This document shows, piece after piece, positions 7,201 to 15,025 of a stretch of DNA of 29,543 nucleotides. The first letter of the stretch is position 1; the number at the start of each line of letters is the position of its first letter. Origin of the DNA: Thermoplasmata archaeon (lineage in GTDB: Archaea > Thermoplasmatota > Thermoplasmata > Lutacidiplasmatales > UBA184); NCBI GenBank assembly GCA_022749905.1, contig JAKIWU010000002.1:1-29543 (forward strand), written 5' to 3'. The position numbers and the translations under genes were made by a program. The notes beneath the pieces were generated by a model. The model was not told the origin of the DNA, made no database searches, and saw nothing but the letters and a program-made list of their open reading frames with translations.

Positions 7201-9774
7201 ACCTTCAAGTGGTACAACCTGCCGTACGGATGCGCCATCGTCAACACCACCGGGATCACGCAGCTCATGCGCTGCATTTTGACCAACCAAGACGTCGGCA
7301 CGTGGCTCACCTACGCCCAGAACATCGACGCGACGGGGTACACGGTCACCTCCGCGCCCCTCTCCCTCGTCGTGTTCCCTGCCGTAACTGCGACCGGCAT
7401 CGTCGCAAACACCGCCGCGCTCGACGTGGGGCAGACGCTCTCGCTCGGGATCTCGCCCTCCGGCGGAACGGGTACCAATAGCTACGCTTGGTCCGGCGTT
7501 CCGGCGGCCTGCAAGGCCTCGGCACCCGTACTCACCTGCGTGGTTCCTTCGACGGAGGTTGGGACGTACTCCCCCTCCGTGACGGTCCGCGACTCGAACG
7601 GCGGGACCTTCACCGAGAGCTACCCGGGTGTGATCGTGGTCTCGGCGGCTCCCACAGCCACCGCGCTGACCGTTACGAACGCCACGGCCGCCCCGACGGA
7701 CTCGATCGACGCCGGAGAGCCGGTCACCTTTACCCTCACATCCACCATCGGCTCCGGCGGCGACACGATCAGCTGGAGTGGCCTGCCGACCGGCTGCACG
7801 CCGTTGGGTCCGGACGTATCCATCGTGAGCTGCGCGCCGAGTGGGATCGGCTCGTTCTCGGTCCAGGCGACCATCTCCGACTCGAACGGCGGGAGCGCGA
7901 CCTCTCCCTCGGCCAGCCTCGCGATCTCCTCAGCCCTCTCGACCGCGGTCGTGTCCGCGTCCTCCACCCGTCTGGATGTCGGAATGAGCCTCACGCTCGT
8001 CGTCCAGATCTCCGGTGGGTCCGGCGGAGAGTCGTACCGCTGGAGCGGCCTGCCGACGGGGTGCACCGCCGGAAGCGTCGCGAGCCTCACCTGCAGCGTC
8101 ACGGGTTTCGGCACGTTCACGCCCGCGATCACGATCCGGGACTCGAACGGGCAATCCACGGGCGGCTCGCTCGCCGGATCGATCGTGGTCTCCGCCATGC
8201 CGACGGCATCCGCTCTGACGGTCACGAACAGCACGGCGGCCTCGGTCGACGCGATCGACGCGGGTCAGGCGGTGGCGTTCACCCTCGTGTCCACGGTCGG
8301 CGCCGGTGGTGACACGATCGTTTGGTCGGGTCTCCCCACAGGCTGCACGCCTTCGGGTCCGGACGTGTCCTCCGTGAGCTGTTCGCCGAGCGCCGTCGGT
8401 CTCTTCTCGGTCCACGCGACCATCACCGACTCGAACGGAGGCAGCGCGACCTCTCCGACGACGAGCCTTACCATCTCCTCGGCCCTGTCGGCGCCGGTCG
8501 TCACGGCGTCGTCCACGCTCCTCGACGTTGGGATGAGCCTCACGCTCGCCGTCCAGTTCTCGGGGGGCTCCGGTGGGGAGACGTACCGGTGGACCGGACT
8601 CCCGACGGGGTGCGCTGCCGGCAGCGTCGCGAGCCTCACCTGCATCGTCTCCACCGCAGGATCCTTCACGCCCGTGATCACGATCCGGGACGCGAACGGC
8701 CAAGCTGCGGGCGGGACGCTCACGGGATCGATCGTGGTCTCCCCGATGCCGACGGCGGGCGCCCTGACCGTCGCGAACGACTCGATGGACCCGACCCTGA
8801 TCGCGGACGCCGGTCAGAAGGTCACCTTCTCCCTGGCGGCGACGCTCGGCTCCGGGGGCGCCACGATCGCCTGGACCGGTCTCCCGGGCGGCTGCTCGCC
8901 GTCCGGTACTGCCGCGGTGGAGGTCTCCTGCTCCCCGAGTGGCCTCGGGACCTACGCCGTGCACGCCGTGGTCACCGATTCCAACGGTGGCTCCGCGACG
9001 AGCCCTGTCGCGACGCTGATCGTCTCGCCGGCGCTCGCGGCGTCGACCCTGACGGCCTCGTCAGGCGCCCTCGACGTCGGCGCGCCGCTGACCCTCGCGG
9101 TCTCGGTCTCGGGAGGATCGGGGGGAACGACGTTCGCGTGGAGCGGGCTCCCGATGGGCTGCGTCGCTTCGAACACGGCGTCCGTCTCGTGTACCGTGAC
9201 AGGCGCCGGACGTTTCACCCCGACCGTAACGCTGCGCGACGCGGCGGGAGCGACCGTGACCACGTCCTTTGCGACGGGTCTTGTCGTGTCGCGGACCCCG
9301 ACGGCGACGGGCCTCACGGCGACGGACCACTCCGGAAGCGGGGTGGCGACCGTAGCATCGGGGGCGTCGGTCACCTTCACCCTCGCGGTGACGCCCGGCT
9401 CGGGAGGCGACACGATCACGTGGAGCGGCCTGCCTGCGGGCTGCACTCCGTCGGGGGCGAACGCGACCACCGTGACCTGTTCGCCGACGGCTCCCGGGAG
9501 CTACGCGGTGTCCGCGCGCATCACGGATTCGAACGGCGTCACCGCGACGTCCCCGAGCACCCCGTTCGAGGTGACCGTCCAAGCCGCCGCGGCACCGTTC
9601 GCGACGAACGCCCAATGGGTCGAGATCGGACTCCTCGGCGCGCTCCTCGCCCTCGGTGCCCTCGCGGTCGTCCTCGCGCTCCGGAGGCCGGGCGGCCGGG
9701 GTGGCGCGCCGGCCCGGGCGCCGCCCGAACCGGCCGCCCCGTGGGACGAGGACGCTGCGCCAGCGGGCAAGTAG
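4255..9774 (+). CDS. Giant Kelch-propeller and Ig-repeat cell-surface protein
   Basis: A protein of 1839 residues, probably anchored to the cell surface. GTG 4255 was chosen because GGAGAT lies at 4244-4249 and a TATA element at 4189-4198; the frame is open further upstream (ATT at 4054), but that extension looks non-coding. A TM or signal segment lies at about 26-47 (GLGAFVVVALFLL). Residues about 160-840 hold 11-12 Kelch-type units with the motif (D/E)TWxFxxGxWxxL and alternating LLFGG strands (VLLFGGSN, AVALFGGYT), enough for two propellers. Residues about 850-1780 hold ten Ig-like domains (D(V/A)GQxVTF, W(S/T)GLPxGC, then a second Cys). A C-terminal TM (GLLGALLALGALAVVLAL) and a short Pro/Ala-rich tail end the protein. 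It has no enzymatic motif; adhesion or a cell-envelope role is inference. Its Ig repeats match those of the divergent protein at 1-3503. Confidence 0.9.
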   Translation: MSANNRESNEESPTERAVGPTSRPRLAGWAGLGAFVVVALFLLSSSGPISFAHPASGTLLPPIEAGGSSSPFHAAPSGGLVPNAGNPANYQSSAQISAAEASLGQGGGPARGTSLGCAPSTSSPGTVNCGSGSGGHGSGPAAAPLAGTSPAGNLHWHPLGVPSTREYINYAMTWDYADGYVLLFGGSNVFGVYSGDTWTYKSGVWTELSPLTAPEGRDSSGLAWSGWDNAVALFGGYTPGTGGLLNDTWLFTGGAWTQLHTNAPPPRWGFAFVYDPNATYDPVSHSISSADVLFGGNSFKCSGITPTGAAPVCNETWYFWFDSWTNQTRPHSPYPKVAPSMIFDSADGHLVLFGGSDGVGCVAGVYCGDTWQYNWTKGWVQVPTPSLCGTAALGLCPAGKAPTARDEAAFAFDFTDGYAILFGGRNSTSDQLSDTWKYLAGVWTKLAPTTFPDGRSGEALTYDFSSGDGYLLIVAGTHGEYVPADLEWSFTGGAWAIVTPPASQGPGALEGGSMVYDTADGYVLYYGGYDPVHGTWSTQTWKFDGGVWTQLFPTTSPYTHEFASMQYDPTGGFVLLFGGSYYGSLENTTWGFQAGNWFYICGDPCAFGVHPPAPREGAGMAYDQATGYMILFGGYGGRTFFSYQHDTWAFVVSSSKYGYWTNYTGFLGPTAPGPRALPGMAWDQYDREIVLFGGGNGSATYQDTWVMTDLFSGWSEVGVCGGPGQSSCAAGIPNRAAGMIFTYDGADSGVIMSGGSGYAAFFGYILATTALFQAGHWYICSTYECQSYYTGLGTYDAWGAGTYDVADGYTVTAGGESYFYNFGANGAGSMYYWKSTSWALAQDIHAQGPGFSPTYIDLGQSVTFSVGATGGGFGTYSFEWEGLPQGCAPASPQSTSFSCLVQYLGYQQYGSSMVYGSYYDPMVTVFDSSGYPSYNSYPTSYWLNNLNVAPDPVVFLNGSASTADVGQKVYFEVTGFQGWGPLTFKWYNLPYGCAIVNTTGITQLMRCILTNQDVGTWLTYAQNIDATGYTVTSAPLSLVVFPAVTATGIVANTAALDVGQTLSLGISPSGGTGTNSYAWSGVPAACKASAPVLTCVVPSTEVGTYSPSVTVRDSNGGTFTESYPGVIVVSAAPTATALTVTNATAAPTDSIDAGEPVTFTLTSTIGSGGDTISWSGLPTGCTPLGPDVSIVSCAPSGIGSFSVQATISDSNGGSATSPSASLAISSALSTAVVSASSTRLDVGMSLTLVVQISGGSGGESYRWSGLPTGCTAGSVASLTCSVTGFGTFTPAITIRDSNGQSTGGSLAGSIVVSAMPTASALTVTNSTAASVDAIDAGQAVAFTLVSTVGAGGDTIVWSGLPTGCTPSGPDVSSVSCSPSAVGLFSVHATITDSNGGSATSPTTSLTISSALSAPVVTASSTLLDVGMSLTLAVQFSGGSGGETYRWTGLPTGCAAGSVASLTCIVSTAGSFTPVITIRDANGQAAGGTLTGSIVVSPMPTAGALTVANDSMDPTLIADAGQKVTFSLAATLGSGGATIAWTGLPGGCSPSGTAAVEVSCSPSGLGTYAVHAVVTDSNGGSATSPVATLIVSPALAASTLTASSGALDVGAPLTLAVSVSGGSGGTTFAWSGLPMGCVASNTASVSCTVTGAGRFTPTVTLRDAAGATVTTSFATGLVVSRTPTATGLTATDHSGSGVATVASGASVTFTLAVTPGSGGDTITWSGLPAGCTPSGANATTVTCSPTAPGSYAVSARITDSNGVTATSPSTPFEVTVQAAAAPFATNAQWVEIGLLGALLALGALAVVLALRRPGGRGGAPARAPPEPAAPWDEDAAPAGK
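7681..9585 (+). repeat. 549-bp tandem supermodule (pairs of Ig-like domains)
   Basis: Corresponding bases recur at exactly 549-bp steps. The (G/C)GTNACGAAC-type boundary ends at 7680, 8229, 8778 and 9327. The GGCGACACGATC-type segment starts at 7759, 8308, 8857 and 9406. Each 183-residue unit is an A domain (DAGxxVTF, GGDTIxWSGLPTGC) followed by a B domain (DVGMSLTL, GGESYRWSGLPTGC). There are three complete A-B units and a final A domain. Confidence 0.9.
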
Positions 9775-9873
9775 GGCCGTTCGGAAGCAACGCCCCTCGC
9801 CGCGACGGGGTTCCCGAGCTCGCCGGCCCGATCGCGGGACAGGGCGAGAGGGAGATGCTCCGCCTCGGCCGCC

Positions 9874-11355
9874 TTAGGGCGAGCGGTCCCGGACCGGCAG
9901 GAACAGGATCACGTCCTTGATGGAGGCCGCGCCGGTGAGGGCCATCACCATCCGGTCGATGCCGATCCCGAGTCCCGAAGCAGGGGGCATCCCGTAGCGC
10001 AGGGCCTCGAGGAAGTCGGTGTCGAGGGGGTAATGGTCGTCGGTCCGTGAGGAGAGCTGGCCGAGGAAGCGTCGTTCCTGCTCGAGCGGATCGTTGAGCT
10101 CGGTGTAGGCATTGCCGAGCTCGAGCCCGCGGTCGTAGAGCTCGAATCGCTCGACCCGACCGGGAAGGGTGCGGTGCCGCTTTGCGAGAGGCGTGGTCGC
10201 CTCGGGGAAGTCGACGACGAACGTCGGGCGGTCGATCGTGGGCTCGACGTACCGCTCGAACAGCTTGTCGAGGAACTTCCCTGCCGGGGAGTCGTCCGGT
10301 ACGGTCGCTCCCGCCGCACGGGCGAGGTCCCGGAGTTCCGTGCGACTCTTCCCCAGGAGGTCGGCGATCCCGCTCCTCTCCTCGAGCGCCGCGACGAAGT
10401 CGAGCCGAGGGAAGGGGGGCCGGAAGTGAAGGGGCGCCTCGCGCGCCGCGGGGACATCGGGTAGGAGTCGGGCGGCCTCCTCGGCCACGCACAGATAGGC
10501 GCGCTCGACGAGACCCTGCATGTCCCGGTAGTCGGCATAGGCCCAGTAGAGCTCGAGCATGGTGAACTCGGGCGCATGGATCGAGTCGAGGTCCTCGTTG
10601 CGGAACACGTGGCCGATCTCGTAGACGCGCTCGAGGCCGCCGACGAGGAGGCGCTTGAGCGGGAGCTCGAGGGCGATGCGCAGCTGGAGATCCCGGTCGA
10701 GGAAGTTCGACCGCGTCGTGAACGGCTGGGCCGCGGCGCCGCTCGCGGTCGGGGCGAGCACCGCGGTCTCGACCTCGAGGAATCCCTCGTCGTCGAGGAA
10801 GCGGCGGAGGCAACGGACGAGGAGCGAGCGGGCGCGGAACCGGTTCCGGCTTTCCGAAGACGCGAGCAGGTCGACGTACCGGCGTCGGATCCGCTCCTCG
10901 GGATCCTGGAGCCCGTGGTACTTCTCCGGTGGAGGATGGAGCGCCTTGGTGAGGATCACGACCGAGGTGACGCGGACGGACGGTTCGCCGCGTCGCGTGA
11001 CCACCGGGACGCCTTCGGCCCCGACGATGTCCCCCGGATCGAGCTCGGCGAGGATGCGCGTGAGCTCGGCCTCCCCCAGCTCGTCGACCCGCGCGAAGAG
11101 CTGCAGGGAGCCTGCCCGGTCATCGATGTCGAGGAACGCCGTCTTGCCGTGGGCCCGCACCGCGCGAAGGCGCCCGGCGACCCGAACGGGTCCGGTCTGG
11201 GCAGCCTCGCCCGGCGCGACGCCCGAAAGCGCACGGACGACCTCCGAGGACTCGACGCGGCCCGGGTACTCCCAAGGGTACGGTTCGCGGCCGGCGGATC
11301 GCATCCGCTCGGCCTTCTCGATCCGCTCCCGGACGAGCGGCGGCTCCTCGCCCAT
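9874..11355 (-). CDS. lysS: Lysyl-tRNA synthetase, class II
   Basis: Charges tRNA-Lys with lysine in the cytoplasm. The 493 residues show the class II architecture. An N-terminal OB-fold anticodon-binding domain (about 50-150; GKTAFLDIDDRAGSLQLF) is followed by the catalytic core. Motif 1 lies around FLDDEGFLEVETAVLAPTAS, motif 2 is FRNEDLDSIHAPEFTMLELY and motif 3 is GLGIGIDRMVMALTG at the C-terminus. AYTELNDPLEQERRF is also typical of LysRS rather than AspRS/AsnRS. Length matches bacterial-type LysRS. Many euryarchaea use the unrelated class I enzyme instead, so this points to a lineage with the class II form. A TATA candidate at 11381-11388 suggests its own promoter with a very short leader. 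It converges on the Kelch gene with a 99-bp gap. Confidence 0.96.
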   Translation of the reverse strand: MGEEPPLVRERIEKAERMRSAGREPYPWEYPGRVESSEVVRALSGVAPGEAAQTGPVRVAGRLRAVRAHGKTAFLDIDDRAGSLQLFARVDELGEAELTRILAELDPGDIVGAEGVPVVTRRGEPSVRVTSVVILTKALHPPPEKYHGLQDPEERIRRRYVDLLASSESRNRFRARSLLVRCLRRFLDDEGFLEVETAVLAPTASGAAAQPFTTRSNFLDRDLQLRIALELPLKRLLVGGLERVYEIGHVFRNEDLDSIHAPEFTMLELYWAYADYRDMQGLVERAYLCVAEEAARLLPDVPAAREAPLHFRPPFPRLDFVAALEERSGIADLLGKSRTELRDLARAAGATVPDDSPAGKFLDKLFERYVEPTIDRPTFVVDFPEATTPLAKRHRTLPGRVERFELYDRGLELGNAYTELNDPLEQERRFLGQLSSRTDDHYPLDTDFLEALRYGMPPASGLGIGIDRMVMALTGAASIKDVILFLPVRDRSP

Positions 11356-11380
11356 CGGTCCCCCGAGGGAGGAGGCGGAC

Positions 11381-11388
11381 GGAAAAAC
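11381..11388 (-). promoter_or_regulatory. TATA element for lysS
   Basis: GTTTTTCC on the minus strand, centred near 11385, lies 30 bp upstream of the lysS ATG at 11355 and predicts a leader of about 4 nt. Confidence 0.5.
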
Positions 11389-11412
11389 CTGCCGACGACG
11401 AGGACGCCCGGC

Positions 11413-11799
11413 CTAGTTCGTCGTGCCGTCGAGCGGAAACTGCTCGGTGCCACCGGGCCGCTGGAGGAGGAGCGCCTCGGGCTCCGTGCCTTTCGCCGGT
11501 TGGTGGAGCACGAGGAACGTTCCGAAGAAGAACTCGCTCGTCGCGTCGCCGCCGCCGATCCCGTAGCTCACGTAGTCGGCGAAGTAGACGTGGACCTGGC
11601 CCGAGTGGCGCTTGCGGAGCGCGTCGACGAACGCCTTGAGCGTCTCCGGTCCCTGGCGGTGGAGTTCCTCGACCATGTCGCGCAGCATCGGCCGCTGGGA
11701 AAGTCCAGCGAGTCCGTCGTACGCGAGATAGAGCGCCGGCCGCGGGTCGAGCGTGACCACGTCGAGGCGGAGCACGCCCTCGACCGGCTTCGTCCGCAT
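11413..11799 (-). CDS. Hypothetical protein, 128 residues
   Basis: I do not recognise the family. The product begins MRTKPVEGVLRLDVVTL and contains LYLAYDGLAGLSQRPMLRDM, QVHVYFADYVSYGIGGGDAT and FFFGTFLVLHQP. It is a mixed alpha/beta, soluble-looking protein with no TM segment or signal peptide and no obvious catalytic motif. The ATG at 11799 has a TATA candidate 30 bp upstream (11824-11833), which supports a real, separately transcribed gene with a short leader. It lies between the thermosome and lysS genes on the same strand. A small stress or folding-related role would be guesswork. Codon use and low antisense plausibility support it being coding. Confidence 0.75.
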   Translation of the reverse strand: MRTKPVEGVLRLDVVTLDPRPALYLAYDGLAGLSQRPMLRDMVEELHRQGPETLKAFVDALRKRHSGQVHVYFADYVSYGIGGGDATSEFFFGTFLVLHQPAKGTEPEALLLQRPGGTEQFPLDGTTN

Positions 11800-11823
11800 C
11801 GCGGGACGCGCCTACCCGGCCCG

Positions 11824-11833
11824 TGATTTGAAG
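11824..11833 (-). promoter_or_regulatory. TATA element for the 128-residue hypothetical gene
   Basis: CTTCAAATCA on the minus strand, centred at about 11829, is 30 bp before the ATG at 11799. Confidence 0.45.
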
Positions 11834-11890
11834 GCTTCGCTCAGCGCGAGGCGCGCTCCGAGGGAGGTGCGCTGGTGGGCGGTCCGTGCG

Positions 11891-13513
11891 CTAGTGATCG
11901 TGGCCGCCCGGCCCACCAGGGCTCGGCGAGCTCTTCTTCGACGCGATGATGTCGTCGATCCGCAGGACCATCGTCGCGACGCCGACCGCGGAGGAGAGTG
12001 CCTGCCGCTTGACGCGCGCCGGCTCGACGACATGGAGCTTCCACATGTCGGCCGCCTTCCCGTCCGCGAGGTTGACCCCGACGTTCCGGTTCGCGTTCGG
12101 GCCATCGTGGGCCCCGCGAAGCTCGATAAGCGTGTTGATCGAGTCGTAGCCGCCGTTCTCCGCGAGCGCCCACGGCACCGCCTCGAGCGACTGGGCGAAC
12201 GCTTCGACCGCAAGCTGCTCCCGGCCGCCCACGGAGGGAGCGAACTTCCGCAGCTTGACCGCGAGGTCGATCTCGGTGGCGCCACCGCCGGGGCAGACGA
12301 CCCCGTCCTCGAGGACGCTCGCGACGACCTTGAGAGCGTCGTGGAGCGAGCGCTCCACTTCCTGGGTGACGTGCTCCGTGCCGCCGCGGATGAGGATCGA
12401 GACCGACCGCGGGTTCTTGCAGCCGGTGACGAACGTCATGTCGTCGTCGCCGACCTTCTTCTCCTCGACCGCCTGGGCCTCGCCGAGGTCCGCGGCGGAG
12501 AGCTCCTTGAGGCCGGTCACGATCTTCGCGCCGGTCGCGCGAGAGAGCTTCTGGAGGTCGGACTCCTTCACCTGCTTCACGGCGAAGATGCCCTCCTTCG
12601 CGAGGTAGTGGAGGACGACGTCGTCGATCCCCTTCTGGCAGATGAGGACGTTCGCGCCGGCCGCCTTCACCTGCTCGACCATCTTGCGGAAGGTCCGGTC
12701 TTCCTCGTCGAGGAAGCTCTGGATCTGGTTCGCGTTCTTGATGTTGATCTTGCTCTCGATCTCGGTCTTCTTGATCTCGAGGGCGGAGTTCAGGAGCGCG
12801 ATCTTCGCGCCCTTCACGAGCCTCGGCATCCTCGGGTGACCCCGCTCCTTGTCGAGGAGGATTCCCTCGATGAGCTCGGTGTCCGCGATCGTGCCGCCGT
12901 GCCGCTTCTCGACCTTGATCTGGTCGACGTCCGCGACCGTCCGGTCCCCCCGATGTTCGACGATCCGCAGCACAGCGTGGACCGCGATCTTCGCGAGTTC
13001 CTCGCGGGAGCCGAAGACGCCCTTGGAGCCCATGGCGGTCGTGGCGCAATTGATGAGCATTGGTTCGTCGTCTGCCTTGACAGGGGTCGCGATCTCCTTC
13101 TCGAGGAGGCGCTGGCCCTCGGCGAGGGCGATCTGGTAGCCCCGGGTGATAACCGTCGGGTGGATGTTCTGCTCGAGGAGGTACTCCGCACGCTTCAGGA
13201 GCTCCCCGGCGAGGACGACCGCTGTGGTCGTGCCGTCGCCGCACTGCTGGTCCTGAGTCTTCGCGACCTCGACGAGCATCTTCGCGGCGGGATGCTCGAC
13301 GTCGACGTCCTTGAGGATCGTGACACCGTCGTTCGTGATCGTGATGTCGCCCATCGAGTCCACGAGCATCTTGTCCATGCCTCTCGGACCGAGGGTCGAT
13401 CGCACGGCATCCGCGATCGCACGGGCCGCGGCGATGTTGCTCTGGGTCGCGCTCTTGCCGCGGTCGCGCTCGGTGCCTTCCTTCAGAACGAGTATGGGGG
13501 TCCCCTGTAGCAT
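11891..13513 (-). CDS. Thermosome subunit (group II chaperonin, CCT/TCP-1 family)
   Basis: An ATP-dependent protein-folding chaperonin subunit that assembles into double rings in the cytoplasm. The 540 residues match the family length. Nucleotide-binding motifs are intact: LGPRGMDKMLVDSMGDITIT at about 41-60, NDGVTILKD at 61-69 and GDGTTTAVVLAGELL from 92. The apical and C-terminal equatorial regions include VCPGGGATEIDLAVKLR and NVGVNLADGKAADMWKLHVV. The C-terminus is Gly/His-rich (GGPGGHDH), different from the Met-rich GGM tails common in archaeal thermosomes. The start at ATG 13513 has a GGTGA Shine-Dalgarno-like motif just upstream and a strong TATATAG box at 13543-13551. Only one subunit gene is in the window, so ring composition cannot be inferred. 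Confidence 0.98.
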   Translation of the reverse strand: MLQGTPILVLKEGTERDRGKSATQSNIAAARAIADAVRSTLGPRGMDKMLVDSMGDITITNDGVTILKDVDVEHPAAKMLVEVAKTQDQQCGDGTTTAVVLAGELLKRAEYLLEQNIHPTVITRGYQIALAEGQRLLEKEIATPVKADDEPMLINCATTAMGSKGVFGSREELAKIAVHAVLRIVEHRGDRTVADVDQIKVEKRHGGTIADTELIEGILLDKERGHPRMPRLVKGAKIALLNSALEIKKTEIESKINIKNANQIQSFLDEEDRTFRKMVEQVKAAGANVLICQKGIDDVVLHYLAKEGIFAVKQVKESDLQKLSRATGAKIVTGLKELSAADLGEAQAVEEKKVGDDDMTFVTGCKNPRSVSILIRGGTEHVTQEVERSLHDALKVVASVLEDGVVCPGGGATEIDLAVKLRKFAPSVGGREQLAVEAFAQSLEAVPWALAENGGYDSINTLIELRGAHDGPNANRNVGVNLADGKAADMWKLHVVEPARVKRQALSSAVGVATMVLRIDDIIASKKSSPSPGGPGGHDH

Positions 13514-13542
13514 GGTGTCACCGTCAACGGGAATCCAGCCCT

Positions 13543-13551
13543 TCTATATAG
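13543..13551 (-). promoter_or_regulatory. Strong TATA box for the thermosome gene
   Basis: The minus strand reads CTATATAG, the clearest TATA box in the window, centred near 13547. It predicts transcription from about 13521, giving a leader of roughly 8 nt that carries GGTGA before the ATG. Confidence 0.8.
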
Positions 13552-13704
13552 ACGTAACTGAAGCTTCGTTCGTTCTGGTGTGCAGGAATCAGTTCCGCTT
13601 CGAGCTCCGTCTAAATGGACCTCGGCTTCGGAATCCGGTCCACGCGCCGGCTCGAGCCGCGCTAGTCCGGCCCCGCGACGCGCCGAGAACCCTTCCTCGG
13701 AAAG

Positions 13705-13714
13705 GATAGAAGTA
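13705..13714 (+). promoter_or_regulatory. Possible TATA element for the methyltransferase gene
   Basis: GATAGAAGTA centred near 13710 lies 33 bp before the ATG at 13743, predicting a leader of about 7 nt. The rest of 13514-13742 holds only the thermosome promoter and no RNA gene that I can see. Confidence 0.4.
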
Positions 13715-13742
13715 GCGGGGACCCGTCGTCGGTTGCGAGACC

Positions 13743-14579
13743 ATGCCCTGGAAGTACACCGAAGAATACTACCGGGAGTACACCCGAACGAGCTGGAACG
13801 AGAGCGCGGAAGCCTACGTGGCGCTCATGCGGAACCTCGAGCCGTTTCGCTCCGATCTCGTGGCGCGGCTGAATCCTCGCCCTGGCGAGAAGGTTCTGGA
13901 TCTCGGGACGGGCCCCGGCGAGCCGGCGATCACGATCGCGGAGCGCATCGCTCCATCCGGTGCGGTCGTGGGTGTGGACCTGTCCGAGAAGATGGTCTCG
14001 ATCGCCGAGCGGAGCGCGAAGGCTCAGGGCGTGCACAATGCGGAGTTCCGCGCCATGGATTGTTCGGCGTTGACGTTTCCGGACGCCATGTTTGACGCAG
14101 CCGTCAGTTGCTTCGGATTCCAGATCTTCACGGATCCGGAGAAGGCGGCCCGGGAAACCTGCCGCGTGCTCAAGCCGGGCGGCCGGGCGGCGCTTGCCGT
14201 GTGGAGTACGGGGGACAAGGTGCCCTTCCTCCATGCGATCATCGGGCCGATGCTCGAGCATGCGGAGCCGGACGAGACCGGGTACATCCCCACTCCGTAC
14301 GAGACCGGGGGGCCCGGCGAGATGGTCGAATTTCTCAAGGCTGCCGGATTCGGAAGCGCAGCCGAAGAACGGGTCCGGCATTCCATGGTGTTCGCGGACG
14401 CGGACCACTATCTGAAGGCGGTCCTCGACGGCACTCCCATTGGACACTCGTTGCGCGAGGAAGAGCTCCCGGTTCAGGAGGAGGTCCTTCGCAAGACCCG
14501 GAAGAACCTCGAGCCGTGGCAAACGCCGCAAGGACTCGCGATCCCCGCGGAATGCGTTCTGGTGTTGGCCCGCAAGTAA
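13743..14579 (+). CDS. Class I SAM-dependent methyltransferase (UbiE/Methyltransf_11-like)
   Basis: A 278-residue methyltransferase. Motif I is VLDLGTGPGEPAITIAERI at about 51-69. It is followed by the acidic ribose-binding position in GAVVGVDLSEKMV, then AMDCSALTFPDAMFDAAVSC (motif IV region) and ETCRVLKPGGRAALAVW (post-motif typical of the UbiE family). The N-terminal YTEEYYREYTRTSWNESAEA helix and a C-terminal helical part resemble small-molecule methyltransferases. The substrate cannot be told from sequence: quinones, sterol-like lipids and arsenite have related enzymes, and no arsenite-type Cys set is seen. It is monocistronic, transcribed away from the thermosome and converging on the winged-helix gene. 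Confidence 0.88.
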   Translation: MPWKYTEEYYREYTRTSWNESAEAYVALMRNLEPFRSDLVARLNPRPGEKVLDLGTGPGEPAITIAERIAPSGAVVGVDLSEKMVSIAERSAKAQGVHNAEFRAMDCSALTFPDAMFDAAVSCFGFQIFTDPEKAARETCRVLKPGGRAALAVWSTGDKVPFLHAIIGPMLEHAEPDETGYIPTPYETGGPGEMVEFLKAAGFGSAAEERVRHSMVFADADHYLKAVLDGTPIGHSLREEELPVQEEVLRKTRKNLEPWQTPQGLAIPAECVLVLARK

Positions 14580-14587
14580 GGGCACCC

Positions 14588-14602
14588 GAACTCTTCGAGT
14601 TC
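14588..14602. terminator. Hairpin between convergent genes
   Basis: GAACTC-TTC-GAGTTC forms a perfect 6-bp stem with a 3-nt loop between the methyltransferase stop and the stop of the opposing winged-helix gene, overlapping the latter. It could serve both strands as a transcript 3' end. No U-tract follows, so a terminator role is inference. Confidence 0.35.
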
Positions 14603-14984
14603 AGCGCAGCCAGTCCGGTGTTCCCATGTACCGGTAGTGCCCTTCGAGCTCTCGAGCGTAGAGTTCGCGATAGAACGCGTGGTACTTGCGCAGGTGCTCG
14701 ACGCCCTTCGGGGTGATGCGAATATCGTACCCTCGATCATCCCTGACGATCGACGCGAACCCTGCGCCCTCGAGGTAGTCGAGGACCTTGTCGGTCATGT
14801 GGGAGTTGGATCGGATCGCGTGCAGGACCTCCTCCTTCGAGACGCGTTCCCGCGATGCAGCGATTCGGTCCGGTGCCCGATCCAGAAGATCCGGCTGCTG
14901 AATGTCGAGGTCGAGGGCGTGGAACAGGCGCGCGAGCGCGATGTAGGCGTAGACCCGGTACCCCCGATAGTGCCGGTTCGCCAC
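14601..14984 (-). CDS. Winged-helix DNA-binding protein (hypothetical regulator)
   Basis: A 127-residue protein. The likely start is GTG 14984 (VANRHYRGYRVYAYIALARL); the frame is open further upstream but that extension is Arg-rich and looks like the shadow of the neighbouring gene. The central part (EEVLHAIRSNSHMTDKVLDY, then LEGAGFASIVRDDRGYDIRI, TPKGVEHLRKY) has the helix-turn-helix plus beta-wing pattern of small archaeal winged-helix proteins such as the PadR/MarR-like groups. The C-terminus is a charged helix ending YMGTPDWLR. It starts 42 bp after the end of the two-TM membrane protein gene and is probably co-transcribed with it. Target unknown. Confidence 0.75.
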   Translation of the reverse strand: MANRHYRGYRVYAYIALARLFHALDLDIQQPDLLDRAPDRIAASRERVSKEEVLHAIRSNSHMTDKVLDYLEGAGFASIVRDDRGYDIRITPKGVEHLRKYHAFYRELYARELEGHYRYMGTPDWLR

Positions 14985-15025
14985 TCCGATGCCCCGCCCC
15001 CCCGCGGTGCGTCCTCCCGTACCCG

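Noticed and set aside
6800..9600. Regular repeats as a possible CRISPR array
   Set aside because: Repeats are in-frame Ig-like domains of 90 or so residues with coding-type divergence, not short identical direct repeats with unique spacers.
9775..9873. Intrinsic terminator between the Kelch gene and lysS
   Set aside because: Only weak GC-rich inverted repeats are visible and there is no T-tract, so no terminator can be supported.
10576..13510. Long plus-strand frames opposite lysS and the thermosome
   Set aside because: Compositionally biased shadows of two well-conserved genes on the minus strand.
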